From positions 124,001 to 188,000 of the forward strand of contig DFXZ01000014.1 in NCBI GenBank assembly GCA_002381805.1: a DNA stretch of 64,000 nucleotides. The letters are read 5' to 3'. Source of the stretch: Bdellovibrio sp. UBA4095 (GTDB lineage Bacteria; Bdellovibrionota; Bdellovibrionia; Bdellovibrionales; Bdellovibrionaceae). The notes below the pieces were generated by a model that was given only the letters and a program-made list of their open reading frames with translations, ran no database searches and was not told where the DNA came from. The position numbers and the translations under genes are program-made. This document shows positions 36,523 to 45,874 of this stretch, one piece after another. The stretch's first letter is position 1. The number at the start of each line of letters is the position of its first letter.

Positions 36523-37122
36523 ATGAAGAAAATGATTCTAAGTACTTTCGTGACCTTGTTAAGCGCCAGCGCTTTCGCCAAATCCATTCCAGCTGGAAAT
36601 TACGCCATCGATGCTGCTCACTCAAAAGTTGGCTTTGAAATTCCCCACTTGGTAATCTCGACGGTTGAAGGTCGTTTTTCTAAGTTCGATGGCAACATCA
36701 AAGTGGAAGAAAAACTGGAAAAATCAAAAGCCACTCTTAATGTCGATGTCGCTTCGATTAGCACCGAAAACAAGGATCGTGACGATCACTTAAAAAGTGG
36801 TGATTTCTTTGACGTCGCCAAATTTCCTAAAATGACATTCGTGTCCAAGAAGATTTCAGGGACTCCTGATGCATTGAAAATAACAGGAGCATTGACTCTT
36901 AAAGGCGTCACAAAAGACGTCACCCTCGATGCGAAATATCTTGGTGAAGTAAAAGATGCCTACGGTAATTTGAAAATTGCCTTCTCTGCCAAAGGCAAAA
37001 TCAATCGTAAAGACTTCGGCTTAACATGGAACAGCGCTGTTGAAGCGGGACCTGTTGTTGGTGACGAAGTGACCCTTGTGCTAAACATCCAGGCTGGCAA
37101 ACCCCTTGCCGCAAAGAAATAG
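36523..37122 (+). CDS. YceI-family periplasmic protein
   Basis: A 199-residue exported lipocalin-like protein. The signal peptide is MKKMILSTFVTLLSASAFA. The family motif YAIDAAHSKVGFEIPHLVIS, GRFSKFDG, FPKMTFVSKK and GLTWN are in order. YceI proteins bind polyisoprenoids or other amphiphiles; the ligand here is unknown. AAGGAG precedes the ATG at the usual distance. It is probably monocistronic. Confidence 0.92.
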   Translation: MKKMILSTFVTLLSASAFAKSIPAGNYAIDAAHSKVGFEIPHLVISTVEGRFSKFDGNIKVEEKLEKSKATLNVDVASISTENKDRDDHLKSGDFFDVAKFPKMTFVSKKISGTPDALKITGALTLKGVTKDVTLDAKYLGEVKDAYGNLKIAFSAKGKINRKDFGLTWNSAVEAGPVVGDEVTLVLNIQAGKPLAAKK

Positions 37123-37139
37123 ACCCTCTCGAACTTCCG

Positions 37140-37170
37140 GCGAGCGTTTTAGCTTAACTAAAACGCTCGC
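37140..37170. other. Perfect 13-base inverted repeat after yceI
   Basis: GCGAGCGTTTTAG (37140-37152) and CTAAAACGCTCGC (37158-37170) pair perfectly around a 5-base loop. It begins 18 bases after the yceI stop. No run of T follows on either strand, so it is not a classic intrinsic terminator; it may protect the mRNA 3' end or act with a protein. Confidence 0.7.
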
Positions 37171-37326
37171 ACGACTATCCGAAATTGCAATTGTTCGGAC
37201 CCCGATTTTTTTTAGTTTTGCGAGACAGAAATCTTGTAAAATATTCTCCGTTTTGATCTCAAAAAGCCGTCGTCAACCTATTGAAATCTAAAGAGTTGTT
37301 CGCCCCCCATAGCAGCTGAAGAAGAG

Positions 37327-37355
37327 TTGACAGCCCACTCCCATCGGACTATCTC
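37327..37355 (+). promoter_or_regulatory. Candidate promoter for the outer-membrane operon
   Basis: A perfect -35 element TTGACA (37327-37332) is followed 17 bases later by TATCTC (37350-37355), which matches the -10 consensus at the first three positions. It lies 38 bases before the start at 37393. Confidence 0.4.
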
Positions 37356-37392
37356 TGACCCGTCGTCAATCGATCCTATTGGAGTCTTAAGC

Positions 37393-38133
37393 ATGAAATC
37401 CCTCTTGTGTGTTTTAATTACCTTTTTCGCATTTTCTGGTCAGGCTGCACCTTCCTTAAAACAACAAGCGCAAGCAGAAACTCAGGTAAAAGGGAAGTCA
37501 CAAACCAGCGCCACTGACGCGCAAGTTTCTGGGATGATCACACTTAAAGACCCCCGCCCCGAGATTATCACTCGCAGTTGGAAATACTTTGCAAGCCTTT
37601 CCGTTCAGACCTTCCAACCGCAAGGACTTATCGACCTTGAGAACGCCTCAAGTTATGATCTCGCTATCAATGATCAAACAATCATGCCGGGATTGGAACT
37701 CGGCGTTCTAAGTCCGCAGTTCTCAACCAAAAAAGTTCTTTGGCAGTTCGGCGTGCGCGGCAAGGCCTCCATGGCCTCGCAAAGTTCCGATGTTAATTTT
37801 AATTCTGGATACAGCGTCGATGACGCTCGTTTAAACACAACCCTACTCAGTGTCGGACCTACTTTTAGTTTTGCTTGGGAAAGACTGCCGTGGCTCGCAT
37901 TAACTTTCTCTCCGCAGTGGGGCACCTTAAACTACACTCAAACCAGCGCAAATGACTTTGCCCACTTTTCTAAATATGCAGGGTACGAGTCTTTGAACTA
38001 CGGTTTCGATTTTAAGATTAGTCAAAAATGGTCGCTGTTTACAGAATGGTCTCAGCGCAACCTAAATGATGACGGCAGCAAGATAGCACTTCAAAAAGAC
38101 AACTTTGAATTAGGAACGAAAGTGACATGGTAA
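37393..38133 (+). CDS. Outer-membrane beta-barrel protein of unknown function
   Basis: A 246-residue protein with a signal peptide (MKSLLCVLITFFAFSGQAA) and a final Trp (KVTW), typical of barrel proteins. Alternating aromatic strands (WKYFASLSVQTFQP, LWQFGVRGKASMAS, WSLFTEWSQRNL) fill the body. GGAG lies 8 bases before the ATG. Its stop overlaps the start of the TolC-type gene, so they are coupled. I cannot name the substrate. Confidence 0.8.
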   Translation: MKSLLCVLITFFAFSGQAAPSLKQQAQAETQVKGKSQTSATDAQVSGMITLKDPRPEIITRSWKYFASLSVQTFQPQGLIDLENASSYDLAINDQTIMPGLELGVLSPQFSTKKVLWQFGVRGKASMASQSSDVNFNSGYSVDDARLNTTLLSVGPTFSFAWERLPWLALTFSPQWGTLNYTQTSANDFAHFSKYAGYESLNYGFDFKISQKWSLFTEWSQRNLNDDGSKIALQKDNFELGTKVTW

Positions 38134-39593
38134 AATATTTACTCTTTCTACTGAGCACGACAACAATGAATAGCGGAGCTTGGGCACAAACTCCTAAGGA
38201 AATCACTTTATCACAAAAAACCGTCGCTGAACTGGTACTGAAGCAAGGTCTTAAGACGCAAGAAGTGAATCTTCGCTATCAACAGTTTCGCCTGGACCCT
38301 GTGCGCACCCTGTCGGCTTACGACTGGGTGGTTGATGCCTCCACAGGGTTCGAATATGACAAGACCGCAACCCTGCTTTCCGGCGGTTTAAATTCAAACG
38401 AAAACAAATATGAGAGATATCGAACGACGATTGCCCTTCGCAAGCCGTTTACATCTGGAACTCTGCTAGGAATCGAACTAAATCGTTTGTCGCAGAAAGC
38501 TGATTACGATCTCTCTGTGACCAATCCTCCGCCTTCCCAACAAACCTTGGACAATGTCGGTCTGACTCTTGAGCAAGCCATTCTAGGGAATTTTTTAGGT
38601 GTCGCCGACCGAGCTATTGTAAATGCTGCCGAACTCACTTTTAAAGCCAATGAAATCATGAGAGCGAACGAACTTGAAGAAGTTGTGCTCGAAGCCATCC
38701 GGCAATTTTGGAACACTTATGTTTCACAAGAAAACTTCCAAGAATCCGTGAACTCCAGAGACCGCTATCAAAAACTGGTCAATGCGGTCCGCAGAAAAAC
38801 AGCATTGGGCTATCAAACTCCGGGAGACCTTCCGCAGGTTCAGGCGGAGTTTGAAACTCGCGAGCAAAATGTCAAAGTTGCTTCCTTCCAGTATCTCTCA
38901 AACTTAGAGAACCTTCTTACTCTTTTGAATCTTGAGCCCGGAACAGAGATCAAATTTGATGTTCCTAAACAAATTCCAGCCGTTCCAAAACTAGCGGAGA
39001 AAGAAATCGAAGAACTTCGCACTGTTCGATCGCAAAAATTAAAAGTTGAGTCTGCAAAAGAAAATCTAACGGCTTCCAAATCGTTAAGTTACCCAACCCT
39101 GAACCTCGTGGGCCAGATACAAAGCTCTGGTGCCGATGAAACAGCTGAGCGATCCTATTCAGAACTTACCAGCGGCACTCGCCCCAAATACTACGTGGGT
39201 GTTCGTTTTCAGTATAACTTTGGCTCGGACGTTCAGAACGAAACCATCATCAACAGAAAGCTGACGAAGGATCTTGAAGAAACCCGTCTGAATCGCCAGC
39301 TTCTCGAAGCGCAGGACTTGGAAACGCAAGCTCAGCGTAAAGTTCAAACTGCCTATGCCATTGCACTTAGCGCGGAAAAGCAACGCGAATTCCGTGACAA
39401 AGCCGTTCGCGAACTGAATCGTTCTTACAACCAAGGGCGAACCGATATTCAAGTTTTGATTAATGCTATGAATGCCTTCTTCGATTCAGAAGTGCAATAC
39501 GTCAGAGCCGTTGGTGATTATTCCATCGCGCTGAATGAATGGGCGGCACTACGAGATGAACTCATTCCTGATGATAATAAAGTAACTAAATAA
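38127..39593 (+). CDS. TolC-family outer-membrane efflux/secretion channel
   Basis: A 488-residue protein: signal peptide, then the two repeated coiled-coil/strand halves of TolC-like channels (NVGLTLEQAILGN, AELTFKANEIMRANELEEVVLEAIRQFWNTY, later YYVGVRFQYNFGS and AQRKVQTAYAIALSAEKQREF). Its ATG at 38127 overlaps the upstream stop by 7 bases. TolC channels work with an inner-membrane pump and a periplasmic adaptor, and no such genes lie next to it here. Confidence 0.85.
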   Translation: MVKYLLFLLSTTTMNSGAWAQTPKEITLSQKTVAELVLKQGLKTQEVNLRYQQFRLDPVRTLSAYDWVVDASTGFEYDKTATLLSGGLNSNENKYERYRTTIALRKPFTSGTLLGIELNRLSQKADYDLSVTNPPPSQQTLDNVGLTLEQAILGNFLGVADRAIVNAAELTFKANEIMRANELEEVVLEAIRQFWNTYVSQENFQESVNSRDRYQKLVNAVRRKTALGYQTPGDLPQVQAEFETREQNVKVASFQYLSNLENLLTLLNLEPGTEIKFDVPKQIPAVPKLAEKEIEELRTVRSQKLKVESAKENLTASKSLSYPTLNLVGQIQSSGADETAERSYSELTSGTRPKYYVGVRFQYNFGSDVQNETIINRKLTKDLEETRLNRQLLEAQDLETQAQRKVQTAYAIALSAEKQREFRDKAVRELNRSYNQGRTDIQVLINAMNAFFDSEVQYVRAVGDYSIALNEWAALRDELIPDDNKVTK

Positions 39594-39606
39594 GAGGTCT
39601 TAGAAT

Positions 39607-40560
39607 ATGAAAACAATAAATTTATGGATTGCCTCAGCTGCACTTATTGGCCTGGTAGGTTGTTCATTCGATAAGGACACCTCGTCGAATAACCACCGAC
39701 AAGTCAAAGAGCAGAGCCGCCTTAAAGCGATCTACGAACCTCTCGTGGGTCTTTACAAAGGCCAACTCACGACAGCTACTATCGTTAAAGAAATCGAACT
39801 TAGTTTCTTTATCGTGCCCAAAGAGTCTGGCAAAAACAGTGATGGCACTGCTGCTTACACTTTAGAACTAAAAGCCAGCTTCAAAGAAACAAACCCTGTT
39901 GGATCAACGATGGTGTTCCAAGCAAACTACATCCCCGAATCAGGCGCGTTGTTTTTGACAAATCCAACATTAAACAGCGAAGGCCCCGAGGGCGACAACT
40001 CTGATCCCGTGAACAGCATCATCGCGACTCTTGTTCCCACAAAGGACGAAGTGACTGGGCTGACATTCAAAGGCTCAGCAAGTTCCACGTCGGGCCCTAT
40101 CGGAAATCTTGAGTTTCATTTGATTTCAACTCAGTCGGCTAAACCGAACGAAAAAAACGAACGAAATGAAAGATTGTACCGTCAATATCTTCAGGTCGCT
40201 GGAGACTACTCTGGCAGCCTGATGAATAGCACTGGGAAGAAAGACTATGATTTTGCAATCAGTTTAGAGATCTTCATTGATACCGCTCAAAACGACTTGC
40301 CAGTTCTAGTCGGAAGTTTCGCGCGAAAAGACGACACCTCAGGTTCTGCGACTTTAAATCTTGTCGGGCGAATGGACACATCTGTCGCACCTCCGCGCTT
40401 GATTCTAACTGGAACACCACGCTATCAAGGTGGAAGCAGCTATAAAGCCACCTTCGACGGCAAGTTCGACAATGGCCAATATGTCGGCCAAATGACATCT
40501 TCGGTAAACCTTTTCGAAGGAAGCTTCTCCCTTACAAGAAAAGCCAAAGACAGACAGTAA
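39607..40560 (+). CDS. Lipoprotein of unknown function, last gene of the TolC operon
   Basis: A 317-residue protein with lipobox LVGC (Cys19) after MKTINLWIASAALIGLVGC. The body is beta-rich with two related-looking halves (ETNPVGSTMVFQANYIPESG; and later GSSYKATFDGKFDNGQYVGQM), probably a beta-sandwich or barrel-like lipocalin shape. AGAGGT precedes the ATG, 13 bases after the TolC gene, and the operon ends at the terminator at 40588. No family is recognised. Confidence 0.75.
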   Translation: MKTINLWIASAALIGLVGCSFDKDTSSNNHRQVKEQSRLKAIYEPLVGLYKGQLTTATIVKEIELSFFIVPKESGKNSDGTAAYTLELKASFKETNPVGSTMVFQANYIPESGALFLTNPTLNSEGPEGDNSDPVNSIIATLVPTKDEVTGLTFKGSASSTSGPIGNLEFHLISTQSAKPNEKNERNERLYRQYLQVAGDYSGSLMNSTGKKDYDFAISLEIFIDTAQNDLPVLVGSFARKDDTSGSATLNLVGRMDTSVAPPRLILTGTPRYQGGSSYKATFDGKFDNGQYVGQMTSSVNLFEGSFSLTRKAKDRQ

Positions 40561-40587
40561 AGTTACGAAGCGAAGTATTGAATTCCG

Positions 40588-40617
40588 AAAGGGTCTCCAC
40601 AGGGAGGCCCTTTTTTT
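40588..40617 (+). terminator. Rho-independent terminator of the outer-membrane operon
   Basis: AGGGTCTCC (40590-40598) pairs with GGAGGCCCT (40603-40611) with one G-T pair around a 4-base loop, followed by seven T (40611-40617). It ends the operon at 37393-40560; the facing minus-strand gene at 40623 lies right behind it. Confidence 0.85.
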
Positions 40618-40622
40618 GTCGG

Positions 40623-41072
40623 CTACTTCTTCCCTGCTAACAAAATCAAGACTCCGGAAACCATAACCGCGATGCCCAGCCAACTTATAAGATTGGGCCA
40701 AGCTTTCTGTGCGAGCGAATCCCAAAGAAGACTAATGATAAGTTGCGTACAGATGATAAGCGCAAAGGTGAGGTTCGCTCCCAAATGTTGAATAGCAAGC
40801 GGAGTCGACAGGATAATCACAAAGCCCAGAATTCCTGGAAGATATTGCCACCATTTCAGATCAGAAAAGTGAAGAGAAGATGTTTCTCCAAAACCGCTGA
40901 GCACGGAATACTTCATCAACAGCCAGAAACCAATCGCAATAACTAGGAGAATAAGCGAGTTCAACAGAAGAGCAGAAGCAATTCCAAGTTGATTTGCCGA
41001 AGTTTTGTTCAGCGTTCCCTGAATAACAATCGAAATACCTGCAAGTAATGGGAGCAAAAGTTTTAAAGTCAT
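40623..41072 (-). CDS. Small multidrug/metabolite exporter of the DMT superfamily (DUF606/YdcZ-like)
   Basis: A 149-residue integral membrane protein with five hydrophobic segments and the repeated DMT pattern (LAGISIVIQGTLNK, LIICTQLIISLLWDSLAQ, WLGIAVMVSGVLILL). The group is half-length and works as a dimer; its substrate is unknown. A weak ribosome site precedes the ATG. It is divergent from xdhA. Confidence 0.8.
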   Translation of the reverse strand: MTLKLLLPLLAGISIVIQGTLNKTSANQLGIASALLLNSLILLVIAIGFWLLMKYSVLSGFGETSSLHFSDLKWWQYLPGILGFVIILSTPLAIQHLGANLTFALIICTQLIISLLWDSLAQKAWPNLISWLGIAVMVSGVLILLAGKK

Positions 41073-41131
41073 GTCTAGAAGCTACTTTAATAAATCTTGT
41101 ATTGAAAGTGATTTTATGAGATCGCTTTTAA

Positions 41132-42595
41132 ATGAACTCTTCCGAAATACGCAATGAAATCCATGTCTTTATTAATGGCGTCGAAACTCAGGTAAGTTCT
41201 GAGCAAGCCTTTTTACCTCTGGCACAATTTCTTCGATCAGAGGCAAATCTTCCGGGCACAAAAATCGTTTGCGCTGAAGGTGATTGCGGCGCGTGCACAG
41301 TTCTGGTTTCACGGTGGGCCATTGACGGATGGTCTGAATTTCAAACGCTGAACTCTTGCATCGCTCCAGTTTATCTTTTTGACCTCTGCTCGATCGTCAC
41401 GGTCGAAGGACTTGCACAAGAAGACGAACTGAACGAAGTCCAAACTAAAATGCGGGAACACCACGGAGCTCAATGTGGCTATTGCACTCCAGGAATTGTC
41501 TGTGCGTTATCTGGTTTAGCGGAAAGTTGTGCCGGCAAAAACAAGGTTCTGACCGAGAAAAAGGTGCGTAATCATTTGACCGGAAATCTTTGTCGCTGCA
41601 CGGGGTATGAACCCATCTTGAGTTCAGCACTCTCCATAGATCTGAAGAAATGGAACTCCCTTAAGACTCGATATCTTTCGACAATCAATTCTCAAAGACT
41701 TGAGATTCTCGCAAAGAATCCTATTGAAATTGTCGAACCGACCAAAGCGGCATTCGCTCCGACGAACCTACAAACTGCTTTGGATTTGAAAACCCAAACT
41801 CCGGAACTGAGAATCGTCGCTGGTGCAACAGATCTGGGAGTCCTACATAACAAAGCGAAGTTTTTCTTAGATCAGGTCCTCATATTAAACAAGATTCCTG
41901 AGCTTTCAAAAATAGAGCGCACGTCCCAAGGTCTTTGGGTGGGAGCGCAAGTATCGCTGACTCAGGTCGAAGACTTCTGCGAGAATAGCTATCCTGAACT
42001 GAGCCGCCTGCTGCGCATTTTTGCTTCGCCACAAATCAAAAACCAAGGGACGCTTTTAGGAAATATTCTGAATGGCTCTCCGATTGGCGACAGTCTTCCT
42101 GCGTTTTTGGTTTTGGAGGCCGAGCTTCATCTGGCTTCTGTTCGAGGCCAGCGCGTCGTTCCCCTGACGGCTTTCTACAAGGGCTACAAGTTCTTTGATA
42201 TCCAACCAGATGAGATTGCCGTAGGCCTCATGGTGCCACCTCTGAAAGATGGTTTCTGTTCGAAGTTTTATAAAGTTTCTTTAAGAAAGGATTTGGATAT
42301 TTCTGCTGTGACTTTTGCAGGATTGTTCAAAATTGAAAACTCCACCATTCAAGAAGCACGAATTGCCTTAGGTGGCGTGGGACCTACCGTCGTTCGACTG
42401 CCCGATTTAGAAAAAGACCTTGTGGGGTCTCAATTTTCAGAGTCTGTGTTCGCAAATGCCGGAGCAAAAGCTCGTTCTTTGATCAAGCCTATCTCTGACC
42501 TTCGTGCAACTGATCAGTATCGCCTCCAGGTGACAGAGAATCTTTTCCGAAAGTGCTTTGAGGAACTGAGTCAGGAGATTGCGCCATGTCTGTAG
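41132..42595 (+). CDS. xdhA: Xanthine dehydrogenase iron-sulfur/FAD subunit XdhA
   Basis: A 487-residue subunit. The N-terminal ferredoxin-like domain holds CAEGDCGACTVLV and NSC, the second [2Fe-2S] domain holds CGYCTPG and CRCTGY, and the FAD domain (from about residue 200) has VAGATDLGVL and LGNILNGSPIGDSLP. These give the flavin/iron-sulfur half of a purine hydroxylase. The start is ATG; TGAGAT precedes it at a good distance but weakly. It is the first gene of xdhABC. Confidence 0.92.
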   Translation: MNSSEIRNEIHVFINGVETQVSSEQAFLPLAQFLRSEANLPGTKIVCAEGDCGACTVLVSRWAIDGWSEFQTLNSCIAPVYLFDLCSIVTVEGLAQEDELNEVQTKMREHHGAQCGYCTPGIVCALSGLAESCAGKNKVLTEKKVRNHLTGNLCRCTGYEPILSSALSIDLKKWNSLKTRYLSTINSQRLEILAKNPIEIVEPTKAAFAPTNLQTALDLKTQTPELRIVAGATDLGVLHNKAKFFLDQVLILNKIPELSKIERTSQGLWVGAQVSLTQVEDFCENSYPELSRLLRIFASPQIKNQGTLLGNILNGSPIGDSLPAFLVLEAELHLASVRGQRVVPLTAFYKGYKFFDIQPDEIAVGLMVPPLKDGFCSKFYKVSLRKDLDISAVTFAGLFKIENSTIQEARIALGGVGPTVVRLPDLEKDLVGSQFSESVFANAGAKARSLIKPISDLRATDQYRLQVTENLFRKCFEELSQEIAPCL

Positions 42596-44913
42596 GAAAA
42601 AATACGCCTCATGATTCATCCCGCGGGCACGTTACAGGCACCAGCGTCTTTATAGATGATCGACCATTACAAAAAATGGAAGTTTTCGTTTTGCCTATCG
42701 GGGTCCCCTGTGCGGCCGGAAGATTGAAAAGCATCGATGCATCCGAAGCCCTCAAGCAGCCTGGGATTTTGGCGGCTTTCACCGCCAAAGATTTACCTCA
42801 TAATCGATGGGGAACCATCGTTCAAGATCAGCCCATATTAGTTGATGATCAGGTCGGTTATTACGACGAACCGGCTGTTCTTTTGGTCGCTGACAACCAG
42901 GAAGCTTTCTTGCGTGCTCGATCGATGGTTAAGATAGAAGTTGAAAAACGCCCAGCAATTCTTTCCATTGACGAAGCTATCGCTCAGAACAATTTTATAT
43001 ACAAGGCCAATCCTTTCAAATGCGGTGATGCCGATAAGGCTATGGCAGAGGCGCCTCATAAACTTGCAGGCGTCTTCGAATGCGGCGGACAAGAGCATTT
43101 CTATATGGAATCGCAAGCTTGTATTGCCTACCCCCTAGAAGATGGACAGATCGAAATTCATGCGAGCTCTCAACATCCTACCGAAACTCAGCACGTAGTT
43201 GCTCACGCCTTGGGGTTAAGCCTGCACGAAGTCGTCTGCGTGGTTAAACGAATGGGCGGCGGTTTTGGTGGTAAGGAAAGCCAGGCAGCACCATTTGCCG
43301 CGATGGCCGCCTTAGTCGCACGCAAACTCAATCGCCCCGCTCGTCTTTGCCTGAGTAAAGATGACGACATGATGATGACGGGAAAACGTCATCCCTTCAA
43401 AAATTTCTATGAAGTGGGTTTCGATAATGAAGGCCGCATTCTCTCCCTTAAGGCAAAACTGTATTCAGATGGGGGCGCCTATGCAGATCTTTCGCATTCC
43501 ATTTTAGATCGCGCTTTATTTCATATTGATGGAGCTTATTTTCTTCCGAACGCCCACATCGAGGGCTTTGCATGTCGTACGAATTTCCATTCGAACACAG
43601 CGTTTCGGGGATTTGGTGGCCCTCAAGGTACCATGACTATCGAGAGCATTATTGAAGACATTGCCAGCTATCTTAATAAGGACAACCTAACAATTCGTGA
43701 ACTGAATTGTTATGGTAAAGATAAAAACAACGTTACTCACTACGGTCAGAAGCTCGACCACAATCCTTTGCCCGACCTTTTTTCTGATTTAAGAATAAAA
43801 GCCAACTACGAAACCCGACGCAAAGAGATCGACCTGTTCAACGCCACGACTCGAGGAAAAATTCGTGGTCTTTCTATGACAGCCACTAAATTCGGGATCG
43901 CATTTACAGCGCGTTTTCTGAATCAAGGAAATGCCTTGGTGAACGTGCACAAGGATGGGACTGTTCAAGTCTCAACAGGTGCCACTGAAATGGGTCAAGG
44001 TGTAAATACCAAAATTCAACAGATCGTAGCTCACGCTTTCGGAATTCCCGCAGCAATGGTCAAAGTCATGTCAACTTCGACCGAGAAGAACCACAATACT
44101 TCCCCGACAGCAGCTTCGAGCGGCTCCGACATTAATGGCGCCGCAGCTCTTAAGGCTGCCGATGGGATTAAACAACGGCTTTGTTGGCTGCTCCAGAATA
44201 TCGTCGCGGGAACCCCAATGAACGATATTGCTGAATGTCCTCCCGTAAACACAAAGCTATTAGATTTTACAGATTTCGTTTTTGAGAAAGAAACAATTCG
44301 ACATGTGCCTTCCGGAAAGATTGTTAGTTGGCCAGAACTTGTCCAGCAAGCTTATTTTAATCGGATGTCGCTAGGCGAATACGCCCATTTTAAAACAGAA
44401 GGACTTGGCTTCGACAAAGCTCGCAGCATAGGCACACCATTTAATTACTTCACGAATGGAGTCGCTTTAAGCGAAGTTCAGATCGATACCTGGACTGGAG
44501 AATACAAAGTTCTTCGTACAGACATTCTTATGGATTTGGGCCGACCTATAAATCCCGGCATCGATAAGGGTCAAGTAACTGGCGCATTTATCCAGGGCAT
44601 GGGCTGGGTGACCTCTGAAAAGCTATTCTATAGCAAAGAAGGCCGTCTACTAAGTCATTCTCCCACGACATATAAGATTCCAAACGTACAGGATACTCCT
44701 CGCATTTTTAACGTGGAGTTTATTATGAATAATGAGAACCATCAGAACGTTCATCGTTCAAAGGCAGTGGGCGAACCTCCGTTCTTATTGGGCATTAGCG
44801 TTTGGACGGCCCTGAAAGATGCTCTTCGCTATAAGGCTCAAAGTCGCATTCCTAATCTTAAGTCACCGGCAACCCCTGAAGATGTCCTGATGGAGTTAAC
44901 GAGCTATGAGTAA
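42586..44913 (+). CDS. xdhB: Xanthine dehydrogenase molybdenum-cofactor subunit XdhB
   Basis: A 775-residue subunit. The family motifs MGGGFGGKE, FRGFGGPQG, STGATEMGQG and VGEPPFLLGISVWTALKDA (with the catalytic Glu) are intact, so it should carry the molybdopterin and oxidise hypoxanthine and xanthine. AGGAG is 8 bases from the ATG. It overlaps xdhA by 10 bases. Confidence 0.92.
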   Translation: MSVGKNTPHDSSRGHVTGTSVFIDDRPLQKMEVFVLPIGVPCAAGRLKSIDASEALKQPGILAAFTAKDLPHNRWGTIVQDQPILVDDQVGYYDEPAVLLVADNQEAFLRARSMVKIEVEKRPAILSIDEAIAQNNFIYKANPFKCGDADKAMAEAPHKLAGVFECGGQEHFYMESQACIAYPLEDGQIEIHASSQHPTETQHVVAHALGLSLHEVVCVVKRMGGGFGGKESQAAPFAAMAALVARKLNRPARLCLSKDDDMMMTGKRHPFKNFYEVGFDNEGRILSLKAKLYSDGGAYADLSHSILDRALFHIDGAYFLPNAHIEGFACRTNFHSNTAFRGFGGPQGTMTIESIIEDIASYLNKDNLTIRELNCYGKDKNNVTHYGQKLDHNPLPDLFSDLRIKANYETRRKEIDLFNATTRGKIRGLSMTATKFGIAFTARFLNQGNALVNVHKDGTVQVSTGATEMGQGVNTKIQQIVAHAFGIPAAMVKVMSTSTEKNHNTSPTAASSGSDINGAAALKAADGIKQRLCWLLQNIVAGTPMNDIAECPPVNTKLLDFTDFVFEKETIRHVPSGKIVSWPELVQQAYFNRMSLGEYAHFKTEGLGFDKARSIGTPFNYFTNGVALSEVQIDTWTGEYKVLRTDILMDLGRPINPGIDKGQVTGAFIQGMGWVTSEKLFYSKEGRLLSHSPTTYKIPNVQDTPRIFNVEFIMNNENHQNVHRSKAVGEPPFLLGISVWTALKDALRYKAQSRIPNLKSPATPEDVLMELTSYE

Positions 44914-45700
44914 AATTAATTTCGAAAACTACCTTAGCGCCATGGAAGAACTGCATAAGCAGGAAAAGTCATTCGTGGTTATTACCTTGGTGAACCATAA
45001 AGGTTCGAGCCCTCAAGAAGTCGGAGCTCGCGCGATTGTAAGTCAATCTGGCTTAGAGTTCGGCACTGTTGGCGGAGGAAAGGTCGAAAACCGTGCCATT
45101 CAAGAGGCGCAAAAAATGATTCAAGAAGGCACTCCCTATTTGTTTTCCGACTGGAACCTACAAAAAGATATCGGCATGACTTGCGGCGGAGTCGTCAGTT
45201 TCTTTTTTGAACTCTTTGAATATGCTCACCCGTTTCAAATCGCTGTCTTCGGAGCTGGCCATATTGCTCAAGAGCTTGTGCCTCTGTTATTGAAGTTGGA
45301 TTGCAAAGTACTCTGTGCTGATTCTCGTCAAGAGTGGCTCGACAAATTGCCTTCATCTCCACGACTTAAAAAAGTCTGCCAGGAGAATCTCGCAGCACTT
45401 GTTTCAGAGCTACCCGATAAGTCTTATATTGCATTGATGACTATGGGTCATGGCACTGACCTCCCTGTCCTTATCGAAGTGATGAAACAACGTGACCGCT
45501 TCAGCTATGTCGGCAACGTCGGCAGCGAGCAAAAAGCCAAACGCCTACGCAATGATCTTTTAGAAGCGGGAATCCCCCCAGAAAAGCTGACGCAATTTTA
45601 CTGCCCGATTGGCGAAGACTTCGGCCACAACGCCCCGATCACCATCGCCTTCAGTATCATCGCTCAGATTTTAAAATTAAGAAAACCATCCCCAACCTAG
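44906..45700 (+). CDS. xdhC: Xanthine dehydrogenase accessory protein XdhC
   Basis: A 264-residue protein: an N-terminal XdhC/CoxI domain (SFVVITLVNHKGSSPQEVG, GTVGGGKVE, GMTCGGVVSFFFE) and a C-terminal Rossmann domain (IAVFGAGHIAQELV). It delivers and sulfurates the molybdenum cofactor for XdhB. GGAG lies upstream. It overlaps xdhB by 8 bases and is the last gene of the operon. Confidence 0.92.
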   Translation: MSKINFENYLSAMEELHKQEKSFVVITLVNHKGSSPQEVGARAIVSQSGLEFGTVGGGKVENRAIQEAQKMIQEGTPYLFSDWNLQKDIGMTCGGVVSFFFELFEYAHPFQIAVFGAGHIAQELVPLLLKLDCKVLCADSRQEWLDKLPSSPRLKKVCQENLAALVSELPDKSYIALMTMGHGTDLPVLIEVMKQRDRFSYVGNVGSEQKAKRLRNDLLEAGIPPEKLTQFYCPIGEDFGHNAPITIAFSIIAQILKLRKPSPT

Positions 45701-45874
45701 AAAGTAAACTTCGAAGTCGGGTTGGTTGAATAGAATCAGTGCTACGAGCCTATCTAACCCAGCTAAGAACCGCCACCGATAGACTCGCCCCCGCTGAGAT
45801 TGAGCTGTTTAAAAAATTGTTTCAAGGCAACAAGATCCATTGCGGTCAGCCGACCCACGGTTTATATAGGGACC

